In this document: in pieces, positions 1 through 6,165 of the stretch
Layout: every line of letters begins with the position of its first letter
Position numbering within the stretch: position 1 is the stretch's first letter
From: JAVBKA01 sp031546715
GTDB taxonomy: Bacteria; Bacillota; Clostridia; Oscillospirales; UBA929
DNA length: 6,165 nt
Assembly: GCA_031546715.1 (NCBI GenBank)
Contig: JAVBKA010000008.1
Location: forward strand, 1-6,165
Direction of reading: 5' to 3'
Notes under the pieces: generated by a model
What the model was told of the DNA's origin: nothing
Seen by the model: only the letters and a program-made list of their open reading frames with translations
Databases searched by the model: none
Program-made: the position numbers and the translations under genes

Positions 1-72
1 AGATGGCGATGGTGACAGCGAAGGCGAAGGTGACACAGAGGGTGACGGACTTGCTGATGGCGATGGGCTTGC
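1..72 (-). repeat. 18-bp tandem repeat encoding a Ser-Pro linker
   Basis: About four imperfect 18-base units (near 1-18, 19-36, 37-54 and 55-72) encode SPSPS followed by A, V or L. They form a Ser/Pro-rich, probably extended spacer directly after the transglutaminase-like core. The array may continue past the window edge. The units differ mainly at third codon positions, so the peptide is better conserved than the DNA. Confidence 0.85.
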
Positions 73-2127
73 ACTTACGTTCTCGCCGTCTTGCGAAAAA
101 CCAGCAGTGGCATCATATGTAATCCACCCAAAGCCATCAAGATACACCTCAGTCCAAGCGTGAGCGTTCTCCCCAGTTGAATAGTAAAATCCGCTAAGCA
201 TACCTTCATGAGTGACAAAACCCTCAACATATCGAGCAGGAATATCAACCGCGCGGCAAAGAACCGTCATCGCCGTGGCGTAATAAACGCAGTAGCCTTT
301 TTTCAGGTCGAAGAGAAAATAGTCAACAAAATCTTCTCCTTCTGGAGTTTTAGGAACATCGAGAGTGTACGGAAATGAAGTTTTTAAGTATTTTTGGATT
401 GCTTTTGCCTTTTCATGGGTAGTTTCTGCATCCTTTGTTATGTCCTTCGCTAGTTGCAATACTCTGTAGGGCATGTCCGACGGAAGCGAAGTAAAGACAT
501 TGTCAAGCTCTTTGCTATGAATGAGCATCGACTCATAGAATAAGTGTTGATCCAACGTTTCAGATTTATAAGCAACATTTAGAACGTCTAATGCAAAGCC
601 ATCATAGCTGAGATTAAGAAGCTTGTCCCAGTTTTCCTTTGTAAGATTGTACTCCAAAAATGAGGTTTCATATACGGCTTCCTTGGGAATAATCGAGTCG
701 GCAAAAATCATGCCGGTTTGAGGCGGATTATAAGAGGTAAACCGCCCTTGTCCGCCGGTCAACAAGTTTAGACCTGTGGGAGGACGAATTTTAACAGAAT
801 TTGAGGGTACATGGATATAGTCAGTACTTAAGTCCCATTGAATGACGTTTGTTGATTTAATGCTATATAAGTCATCTGTATTCTCAAGGTCGATTTTAGT
901 ATCTAAATCTATGTCTAAGCCTTGAAGTAGGCGTAGCATATTAGGCAGCTCATACATTTCTGCGTCAATATATCTGCTGTTTTGCGACCACCCATTTTCA
1001 ACTGTAGCGTTTAAATCATAATAGGGATACTCTGGAATGAACGAATCCGAATAGGTTTGATTTTTAATTGGACTTAAGGTCCATTTGTTGTCTTCGTATG
1101 AAGTATAAACCTTTGCTCGTAAATACGATGGTTTGTCCCCAGAGTAATACAGGGAAACATCTTTGGACGGGACAAAGCCCCCTCCAAGCTCCTGAGTGCT
1201 GTTGTATTCAGATGCACCCTTGGCGTTTACGCCAAAAAGTGAACCGTTGAAAAGAGATGCTCCGCCAAAAGCCTCACTAAACCATTGCATTGGCTTCGCG
1301 CCCAGTGGCTCGTTGGGAATCTTTATAAACAAAGTTGCGATGATGATAACAGCACAGATTGGAATTGCCGTAATTAAGTAAATAGCATCCCCGACGCCCT
1401 TGTTTTCTATGATATAGGAGGTTACCTCTTTAGTGACAAATGGGTCAGGCTTTTCGTCTTTTTTTATGAAAAGCTTGTTATGATGTTTTCTGGCTTCAGG
1501 GGTCATGGGGAGCTTTTCGGGGGTTCGCTTAGTTTGAATGACGGCGAAAAGCAGTAGAATTAACAGACAGTATATCATGGTGCTGACAGACAATTCATAG
1601 CCGATAATCTGTTGGCTTAAGAAAATGCCGAAAGTGAGCAAGAAAAGCAAAATCATGTGCGCATTGTAACGAATGAGGAGATACACAGGCAAGGAAATAA
1701 ACGTTGATATTCCAAAGGTTGCAAGCAGTCGGTAGTGATTAAATTCGTCCTGAGACGGAAAATATTTTTGTGTGCCTACTACAAAGCGATAGTAATAATT
1801 CTCGGAAATGTAAATCCACCTAAAAAAATCAGAGCTATCTCCTAGCAAGCTCTCTAAAGCCTCTGTCTGCCAAAGCACCAGAATTATTATGACTAAGACA
1901 CCCGAAAAAATCATAAGACCTTTAAACGAGTGGGTGACAATGAAGAAAATAAGATGACACAGGCAGACAAAAGCAAATAGCTGAACAAACGGCATCGGAA
2001 ACGTTACTCCCGCCCTCATGCCTAACAAAAGCCCCAAAGTCAGCATAATAGATAGAACAAAATCAATAATTGAAGAGTGGTTTTGTACAGTAATCGGGTT
2101 GGCGCTGCTTCTGTTATCGTTTTTCAT
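1..2127 (-). CDS. Transglutaminase-like membrane protein (TgpA/YebA type), 3' end cut off by window edge
   Basis: I read 709 codons in one open frame to the window edge, with no stop. Six hydrophobic segments lie at about residues 20-37, 45-64, 69-86, 134-152, 157-174 and 181-198. A charged loop (199-247) follows, then a seventh segment at about 249-269. With a cytoplasmic N terminus, the long remainder lies outside the cell. The transglutaminase-like core spans about 551-680 and carries an intact Cys-His-Asp triad: Cys613 in KKGYCVYYATAM, His656 in NAHAWTEVY and Asp672 in ITYDAT. A Ser-Pro repeat linker begins near 685. Family members usually continue to a C-terminal membrane helix and cytoplasmic tail, which should lie beyond position 1. 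The ATG overlaps the upstream DUF58 stop codon (ATGA), so translation is probably coupled; only a weak GGTGG precedes it. The substrate is unknown. Proteases and peptidoglycan-associated enzymes also use this fold, so crosslinking activity should not be assumed. Family call is firm. Confidence 0.93.
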   Translation of the reverse strand, partial: MKNDNRSSANPITVQNHSSIIDFVLSIMLTLGLLLGMRAGVTFPMPFVQLFAFVCLCHLIFFIVTHSFKGLMIFSGVLVIIILVLWQTEALESLLGDSSDFFRWIYISENYYYRFVVGTQKYFPSQDEFNHYRLLATFGISTFISLPVYLLIRYNAHMILLFLLTFGIFLSQQIIGYELSVSTMIYCLLILLLFAVIQTKRTPEKLPMTPEARKHHNKLFIKKDEKPDPFVTKEVTSYIIENKGVGDAIYLITAIPICAVIIIATLFIKIPNEPLGAKPMQWFSEAFGGASLFNGSLFGVNAKGASEYNSTQELGGGFVPSKDVSLYYSGDKPSYLRAKVYTSYEDNKWTLSPIKNQTYSDSFIPEYPYYDLNATVENGWSQNSRYIDAEMYELPNMLRLLQGLDIDLDTKIDLENTDDLYSIKSTNVIQWDLSTDYIHVPSNSVKIRPPTGLNLLTGGQGRFTSYNPPQTGMIFADSIIPKEAVYETSFLEYNLTKENWDKLLNLSYDGFALDVLNVAYKSETLDQHLFYESMLIHSKELDNVFTSLPSDMPYRVLQLAKDITKDAETTHEKAKAIQKYLKTSFPYTLDVPKTPEGEDFVDYFLFDLKKGYCVYYATAMTVLCRAVDIPARYVEGFVTHEGMLSGFYYSTGENAHAWTEVYLDGFGWITYDATAGFSQDGENVSASPSPSASPSPSVSPSPSLSPSPS

Positions 2128-3320
2128 AGGCTTGCACCACCAAACATAACAGCGGCGTCTGCATCGGCAACGAGCTTGATTATTCGCGTTTGAGCAGAAC
2201 CAAGGCGTTTGTTAGGACTATTTTGGTTTTCTTCTACTTTATCGTCTAAGAAATATAAATCTAGCAGTGAATTTAGCGGAACATCCTTAAAAAAGCCCGA
2301 TTCCAGCGATTTTGCTGTGAAAATAATAGAATAAGTATAAGCTCCGGCGAAAGTAAGAAACTTCTCAGATGTGTCAAGTTCACCAAAGACGACCTTCGCT
2401 AGTGCCGCATAGAGATGCTGAAAGTCGTTTCTGTCAAAGACGTTGATAGTTTTTATAACTCCATCCTGAGCACGTGCAAAAACAATTTTCTTTTCCTGCA
2501 ATAGCAAATGCCAAACAGCCGCTAGACACGCCTCTACCAGTGCATCCTCTGACAAGAACACATCCGCGGAAATTATTTCTGAGGTATCGAGATAAAAAAG
2601 TATGCTGGTTTCGTTTTCATTTTCATATAGCTTGCTAATCATTTCGTTTTTTTGAGCAGTTAAGTTCCAGTGAACCCTGTTCAGCGGGTCGCCAATAACA
2701 TACTTCCTTGTGTCTGCCGAGGTTTCCTCGGTCCCCTTTTGGAGCATTGCTCCGCTTTGTAGCTCAGCATGGTTCCTAGCTAAAAAATTGCTCAAATGAG
2801 CTAACTTAGGATAGACAAGCACCGAGAAATGGGAGTTAATTTTATACTTTAAGCGGAAAAGCCTAAAAAAATCAGAAACAACAAAAGAATCGATTCCAAA
2901 GGTGTATTCCCCTCTGTATGTGAACTTAACAAAAACATTGCATTGCTCATGCCTACAGGGAAGTATGCTCATAGTAACGCAATTTTGACTTAGTGCGAGA
3001 TTCTTATTATCTGACAGCATAATTCTTACAAATGGTGCAGTAAGAATCGAGTGATTTTCTACCGTGATGATGTATATGGCTTCTTGACCTTTTGTTATGG
3101 TTTTCGTATTTAATTTCTGGGAAAAGCTTAGGTTTCTACCTAAAGTGACAATTTGAAGAAAGGAAAAAACAGGAATGGCCAAAACGATGAAAAAAAGGCT
3201 GTACGGCACAACCCCGCCCATAAAGAATGCGAGAGAAAAAGACACGAAAAATAAGACTAAATACGTCAGCCTAGTACCTGTCCAAAATTTTCTATTCTTT
3301 TTTACTCTCTTCTTACGCAT
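2124..3320 (-). CDS. DUF58 domain membrane-anchored protein (YeaD-like)
   Basis: This 398-residue protein has a very basic N terminus (MRKKRVKKNRK) and two hydrophobic segments at about 18-36 and 40-60, which fit a membrane hairpin. A beta-rich region follows, with family-like stretches TVENHS (86-91) and YRGEYTFGIDSF (135-146). The DUF58 signature lies at about 205-232: R205, Y207, GD at 210-211, then NRVHW at 214-218 and the lysine/glutamate-rich stretch after it. A vWA-like fold begins at LFYLDTSE (241-248). There the metal-site motif is only partial, because DxSxS reads DTSEI. DUF58 proteins are regularly encoded beside MoxR ATPases and are thought to be their partners; the biochemical role is not established. 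The start overlaps the moxR-like gene by 8 bases. AAGGAA abuts the ATG too closely to be an ideal ribosome site, so translational coupling is likely. No upstream ATG is available, because the frame closes at a TGA near 3357. Confidence 0.93.
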   Translation of the reverse strand: MRKKRVKKNRKFWTGTRLTYLVLFFVSFSLAFFMGGVVPYSLFFIVLAIPVFSFLQIVTLGRNLSFSQKLNTKTITKGQEAIYIITVENHSILTAPFVRIMLSDNKNLALSQNCVTMSILPCRHEQCNVFVKFTYRGEYTFGIDSFVVSDFFRLFRLKYKINSHFSVLVYPKLAHLSNFLARNHAELQSGAMLQKGTEETSADTRKYVIGDPLNRVHWNLTAQKNEMISKLYENENETSILFYLDTSEIISADVFLSEDALVEACLAAVWHLLLQEKKIVFARAQDGVIKTINVFDRNDFQHLYAALAKVVFGELDTSEKFLTFAGAYTYSIIFTAKSLESGFFKDVPLNSLLDLYFLDDKVEENQNSPNKRLGSAQTRIIKLVADADAAVMFGGASL

Positions 3321-4260
3321 TTCCTTGCACTCTTGGTGCGGGTACAGTAACTGATTTCAAAGCAGTCTCAACGACGTCCTCTTGTGTAACCTGATGAATT
3401 TTTGCATCCTGCGAAAGGACAATTCTATGGGCTAAAACATGCTTCGCCATCAACTTAACATCGTCTGGAATAACGTAAGCCCGACCTGCGTATAGCGCAA
3501 AGGCTTGGGCTGCTCTGTATAGCATAAAGCTGCCGCGTGGTGATGCGCCTAACTCGGCGTTGGGGTTAGTTCGCGTACTCCGCACTAAATCGACTATGTA
3601 ACCGTAAACACTTTCGTTGACAAATACGTTTTTAACGTCCTCTTGTAAGTCAACGATTTCGGTTGGAGTGGCAACAGGCTCAATGATAGGCTTACTATGT
3701 TTAAATCGCTTTAAGATATCAACTTCATCGGCCTGCTCAGGATAACCAATGCGGATTCTCATAATAAATCTGTCCATTTGTGCTTCGGGCAAAGGGTATG
3801 TACCTACAAATTCATGGGGATTTTGCGTCGCCATTACCATAAACGGACGAGTTACCTTTCGGGTTACACCGTCAACAGTTACCTGATTTTCTTCCATAAC
3901 CTCAAGAAGACTGGCTTGGGTTTTTGGCGAGGTACGGTTAATTTCATCAGCAAGGATAAAGGAGCTCATTAGAAGACCTGTTTTGTATTCAAATTCTCCT
4001 GTTTTTTGATTGAAAATTGAGAAGCCAGTTAAATCCGAAGGCAAAATATCAGGAGTAAACTGAATTCTTCTAAAAGAACAGTCAATACTTTTCGCCAAGG
4101 ATGACACTAACGAAGTTTTTCCAACTCCGGGAACATCCTCAACTAACACATGCCCTTCACAAAGGAGCGAGATTAAGCAAAGCTCAGCAACACTTTTTTT
4201 GCCAATAATTACTTTAGAGATATTATCTATAATTGCTCTCATTATCCTTTGTTGTGACAT
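3313..4260 (-). CDS. MoxR-family AAA+ ATPase (YeaC-like)
   Basis: This 315-residue protein has the usual length for the family and a complete set of AAA+ motifs, numbered from the chosen ATG. Walker A is EDVPGVGKTS (41-50) and Walker B is FILADEIN (101-108). Sensor 1 is ATQNP with Asn147, the arginine-finger region is MDRF with Arg164, and sensor 2 is GASPRGS with Arg242. It is a soluble cytoplasmic protein. MoxR ATPases are thought to use ATP hydrolysis to remodel or activate vWA-type partners, here most likely the DUF58 protein encoded next. A TTG at 4261-4263 directly precedes the ATG and could extend the protein by one residue; I prefer the ATG. The ribosome site is weak (GTGGG about 8-9 bases upstream). 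This is the first gene of the operon, with a predicted promoter about 45 bases upstream. Nothing suggests decay. Confidence 0.96.
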   Translation of the reverse strand: MSQQRIMRAIIDNISKVIIGKKSVAELCLISLLCEGHVLVEDVPGVGKTSLVSSLAKSIDCSFRRIQFTPDILPSDLTGFSIFNQKTGEFEYKTGLLMSSFILADEINRTSPKTQASLLEVMEENQVTVDGVTRKVTRPFMVMATQNPHEFVGTYPLPEAQMDRFIMRIRIGYPEQADEVDILKRFKHSKPIIEPVATPTEIVDLQEDVKNVFVNESVYGYIVDLVRSTRTNPNAELGASPRGSFMLYRAAQAFALYAGRAYVIPDDVKLMAKHVLAHRIVLSQDAKIHQVTQEDVVETALKSVTVPAPRVQGNA

Positions 4261-4306
4261 CAATTCAGCCCACTTTCAATTGTTTGAACCATTATAAACC
4301 ATCATA

Positions 4307-4335
4307 ATTCTATCATGGATGTAAACATAATTCAA
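4307..4335 (-). promoter_or_regulatory. Predicted sigma-A-type promoter of the moxR operon
   Basis: On the minus strand, TTGAAT (4330-4335) and TAGAAT (4307-4312) are separated by 17 bases. A TG lies one base before the -10 box, giving an extended -10 (TGATAGAAT). Transcription would start near 4300, leaving a leader of about 40 bases before the moxR-like ATG. A perfect TATAAT also occurs at 4291-4296, but no good -35 lies at the right distance from it. Prediction by eye only. Confidence 0.55.
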
Positions 4336-4399
4336 GCTAAATATACGCTTATTAAATTACAAAAAATGTAAAATTTGAAATAAGTTCATGTTTTCCCAA

Positions 4400-4420
4400 G
4401 TATTTTGCATTGCAACATAC
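4400..4420. promoter_or_regulatory. 21-bp near-perfect inverted repeat, candidate operator
   Basis: The dyad is centred on T4410. Its core is TTGCATTGCAA (4405-4415), flanked by one mismatched pair and then GTAT (4400-4403) and ATAC (4417-4420). Nine of ten base pairs are symmetrical. It overlaps the predicted -35 box of the plus-strand promoter, where a bound dimeric repressor would block RNA polymerase. The regulator cannot be named from the sequence. Confidence 0.5.
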
Positions 4421-4438
4421 ACATAAAACAGTTACAAT
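4410..4438 (+). promoter_or_regulatory. Predicted sigma-A-type promoter of the small membrane protein gene
   Basis: TTGCAA (4410-4415) and TACAAT (4433-4438) are spaced by 17 bases, and a start near 4445 would give a leader of about 47 bases before the ATG at 4492. The -10 matches consensus at 5 of 6 positions and the -35 at 4 of 6. The -35 lies inside the 21-bp dyad. Prediction by eye only. Confidence 0.55.
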
Positions 4439-4481
4439 TAGCACAGACAACAATACATAGAGTTTAAAAATAAATATAGAT

Positions 4482-4485
4482 GGAG
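4482..4485 (+). promoter_or_regulatory. Ribosome binding site that decides the start of the small gene
   Basis: GGAG lies 6 bases before the ATG at 4492, which is ideal spacing. An earlier in-frame ATG at 4480 has only A/T-rich DNA in front of it and itself overlaps this GGAG. The downstream ATG is therefore the better start. Confidence 0.75.
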
Positions 4486-4491
4486 AATAAA

Positions 4492-4752
4492 ATGAAAATA
4501 ATAAAAGAACACTTGAAGAACATTAGCCCCGACGCCATGAAGATACTCCAAGGCGGATTAAAGGTTACTGTTACATTTCTTTTTGCATCACTGATTCTCG
4601 GAATACTGGCACAGCCTCACACAATGAATACATACTATATGTACCGTGCAGCAGAAACAATGCGAGACATGGCTCCTATCTCATTATTTATATGCGTTAT
4701 CGGCTCAGCCATGGTTGAGGAGCAAGTCTTGAAAAGTAAAAGTAAAAAATAG
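4492..4752 (+). CDS. Uncharacterised small membrane protein, 86 aa
   Basis: I do not recognise a named family. The protein starts MKIIKEHLKNISPDAMKILQ, a basic, probably cytoplasmic N terminus. A clear hydrophobic segment follows at about 23-40 (TVTFLFASLILGILA at its core). A polar stretch with several Tyr and Met residues (41-60) leads to a second, shorter hydrophobic segment at about 61-74 (APISLFICVIGSAM), and the end is lysine-rich (KSKSKK). This fits a two-helix hairpin with both ends inside the cell. The start at 4492 was chosen for its ribosome site; starting at 4480 would add MENK. The gene has its own predicted promoter, diverges from the moxR operon and converges on the aminotransferase gene. 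Promoter, ribosome site, sensible topology and downstream terminator together suggest a real gene. I have an unverified impression that short two-helix proteins with a similar N terminus occur in other Clostridia. Function unknown. Confidence 0.75.
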   Translation: MKIIKEHLKNISPDAMKILQGGLKVTVTFLFASLILGILAQPHTMNTYYMYRAAETMRDMAPISLFICVIGSAMVEEQVLKSKSKK

Positions 4753-4866
4753 GATTGCTAAAATAGAATTCTCAGACTGATGAAAACGGCGTTTAACTAT
4801 CTCATATTTAATATACTATCTAATGATTTGCATTTCTATCTGCTCAAAAAAGGTCAATTTACAGTC
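4753..4866. other. Intergenic stretch between the small gene and the terminator
   Basis: These 114 AT-rich bases have no convincing ORF or RNA gene. They contain a 4-bp mini-hairpin (AAAC/GTTT around 4784-4794). AGGATTGCTA at 4751-4760, overlapping the stop codon of the small gene, repeats exactly the left arm of the terminator. They would form the 3' untranslated region of the small gene's transcript. Confidence 0.4.
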
Positions 4867-4897
4867 AAAAAGGATTGCTATAAAGCAATCCTTTTTT
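4867..4897. terminator. Bidirectional intrinsic terminator
   Basis: A 9-bp stem, AGGATTGCT (4871-4879) with AGCAATCCT (4884-4892), closes an ATAA loop. A/T pairs extend it to 13 bp (4867-4896). A run of six T follows on the plus strand and a run of five T on the minus strand, so it can end transcripts from both directions. It lies 114 bases after the small gene's stop and about 75 bases after the aminotransferase stop. Confidence 0.9.
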
Positions 4898-4971
4898 GTC
4901 ATTTTTAATGATTTTTTAGCATTTATTAAAAATTGTTGTACTTATATCAACAAAACTCTATTTTGCCAGTT

Positions 4972-6165
4972 CTAGCACTTTCCCTGTAAAAACAGCTCTA
5001 ATCTATCTAAGCCATTCTTAATATCCTCAAGAGATACAGCATACGACCAGCGGAGATAACCCTGAACTCCAAAGCCGTCACAAGGGACAACTGCCACTTT
5101 TGCCTTTTCGAGCAAAAGCTGAGTGAAATCATTTCCAGACTTTATTTCAACTCCGTAAAGAGTTTTGTTAATCTGCTCAGTAATGTTCATCATTACGTAA
5201 AACGCGCCTTGCGGCTTGATACAGCTAACGCCGTTAATAGCGTTTACACGATTACAAATATAATCTCTACGTTCTTGAAAAGCTTTTCTCATTTCCTCAA
5301 TATGCTCCTGAGAACCGTTTAAAGCCTCAAGGGCAGCTTTTTGAGATATTGAAGACGGTGCGGAGGTGCTGTGTGACTGGAAATTTGACATAACTTTTGC
5401 AATCTCAGGTGCACTGCAAGCCCAGCCAATACGCCAGCCTGTCATTGCATAGCTTTTAGAGACGCCGTTTATAAGTATTGTCAATGCCTTGACTTCATCG
5501 CTTAAGGATGCGATTGAAACGAACTCGCCGTCATAAACAAGCTTGTCATAAATCTCATCGGCTACTATGTAAATTCCGTTTTCAACGCAGACATTTGTAA
5601 GCTCAATTAGCTCCTGCTTGGTGTACATCATGCCAGTTGGGTTTGAGGGAGTGTTAAGAATTATCGCCTTAGTTTTTGGTGTTATGGCGGCTTTTAGTTG
5701 TTCAACAGTCAGCTTAAAATTGAGTGTTTCATCTGACAAAACCTCAACGGGCACTGCACCCACCATTGCTATCATTTCATAGTAGCTTACCCAATACGGA
5801 GCAGGTAAAATAACCTCGTCGCCTGGGTCGCACAGGGTTGCAAGCGCGATGTAAAGATTGTGCTTTGCACCAGAGGATACCACTATTTGCGACGGCTCAT
5901 AGGATAGACCATACTCGCTGAGCAGCCTTGCAGAAATTGCCTTACGAAGTTCATCAGTTCCGGCGGCAGGGGTGTAGCGGGTAAAGTCACTATTAATTGC
6001 CTTGATTGCGGCAGATTTAATGCTCTGAGGTGTATTAAAGTCCGGCTCGCCTGCGCCGAATCCAATAACGTCAATTCCCTCGGATTTCATTTTTTTATAT
6101 AATGCATCAATCGTAATGGTTGTGGAGGCTTTAATTGCTGTAGCAATTTTTGAGAGGCTTTTTTT
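4972..6165 (-). CDS. PLP-dependent aminotransferase, aspartate aminotransferase type, 5' end beyond window
   Basis: The visible part has 397 residues and belongs to the class I/II, fold-type I aminotransferases, most like the subgroup that includes Bacillus AspB. It probably transfers the amino group between aspartate and 2-oxoglutarate in the cytoplasm. Numbered from the window edge, visible motifs are GAGEPDF (37-43), PYWVSY (123-128), NTPSNPTG (171-178) with Asn175, ADEIYD (202-207) with Asp203 and Tyr206, and SKSYAMTGWRIGW (236-248). In the last, Lys237 is the expected PLP-binding lysine. YLRWSY (370-375) contains Arg372, expected to bind the substrate carboxylate. The frame stays open to position 6165. 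The residues before the internal ATG at 6090 (SLSKIATAIKASTTITIDAL) match the normal N-terminal arm, so that ATG is not the start; the true one should lie a few codons outside. Other amino-acid or prephenate specificity cannot be excluded. It ends toward the shared terminator. Confidence 0.93.
   Translation of the reverse strand, partial: KKSLSKIATAIKASTTITIDALYKKMKSEGIDVIGFGAGEPDFNTPQSIKSAAIKAINSDFTRYTPAAGTDELRKAISARLLSEYGLSYEPSQIVVSSGAKHNLYIALATLCDPGDEVILPAPYWVSYYEMIAMVGAVPVEVLSDETLNFKLTVEQLKAAITPKTKAIILNTPSNPTGMMYTKQELIELTNVCVENGIYIVADEIYDKLVYDGEFVSIASLSDEVKALTILINGVSKSYAMTGWRIGWACSAPEIAKVMSNFQSHSTSAPSSISQKAALEALNGSQEHIEEMRKAFQERRDYICNRVNAINGVSCIKPQGAFYVMMNITEQINKTLYGVEIKSGNDFTQLLLEKAKVAVVPCDGFGVQGYLRWSYAVSLEDIKNGLDRLELFLQGKC

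Noticed and set aside
1068..1381. Two short overlapping plus-strand ORFs (60 and 61 residues)
   Set aside because: They lie antisense inside the transglutaminase-like gene, have no ribosome sites of note and encode nothing recognisable.
3778..3972. Plus-strand ORF of 64 residues
   Set aside because: It is antisense to the motif-bearing core of the MoxR-like ATPase and is best explained as a shadow of that gene's codon pattern.
4776..4800. CTGATGA followed by a mini-hairpin, resembling a hammerhead ribozyme core
   Set aside because: The required GAAA after the hairpin is absent (AACT follows) and no flanking stems could be found.
4933..4953. Inverted repeat TTGTTG/CAACAA followed on the minus strand by T-rich DNA, as a possible second terminator for the aminotransferase
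   Set aside because: The stem has only six pairs with two G/C pairs and a 9-base loop; the strong hairpin at 4867-4897 explains termination better.
5883..6074. Minus-strand ORF of 63 residues
   Set aside because: It is in another frame of the aminotransferase gene, whose conserved motifs occupy the same DNA.
6090..6096. Seven-base T run (A run on the coding strand) as a possible frameshift site in the aminotransferase gene
   Set aside because: The reading frame is continuous and motif-consistent on both sides, so no shift is needed.

Overview
The window looks like chromosomal DNA from a Gram-positive, low-GC anaerobe, probably of the class Clostridia. This is inferred from AT-rich intergenic DNA, sigma-A-like promoters, a U-tailed hairpin terminator and the protein families present. 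The species cannot be named from the sequence alone. No mobile element, CRISPR array, tRNA or rRNA gene was seen.

Layout. Positions 1-4260 hold a tightly packed minus-strand operon read right to left: a MoxR-type AAA+ ATPase (3313-4260), a membrane-anchored DUF58 protein (2124-3320) and a large multi-pass membrane protein with an outward-facing transglutaminase-like domain (1-2127, cut by the left edge). The genes overlap by 8 and 4 bases. Positions 4261-4491 are a divergent promoter region. A plus-strand gene for an uncharacterised 86-residue membrane protein follows (4492-4752). Positions 4753-4971 are noncoding and contain a hairpin terminator shared by the two converging genes. Positions 4972-6165 hold a class I/II PLP-dependent aminotransferase of the aspartate aminotransferase type on the minus strand, whose first residues lie beyond the right edge.

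How the genes fit together. MoxR ATPase, DUF58 protein and transglutaminase-like membrane protein form a widespread conserved trio (compare yeaC-yeaD-yebA of Bacillus subtilis). The ATPase is thought to act as a chaperone-like remodeller on the vWA-like DUF58 partner, and the transglutaminase-like domain acts outside the membrane on an unknown, probably envelope-associated, substrate. The aminotransferase belongs to amino-acid metabolism and shows no functional link to the trio. The small membrane protein diverges from the operon and is the least understood gene here.

I do not see a clearly new multi-gene system. The points most worth a second look are the small membrane protein with its corrected start, a near-perfect 21-bp dyad over its predicted -35 box, and the repeat-rich DNA over the predicted moxR promoter.
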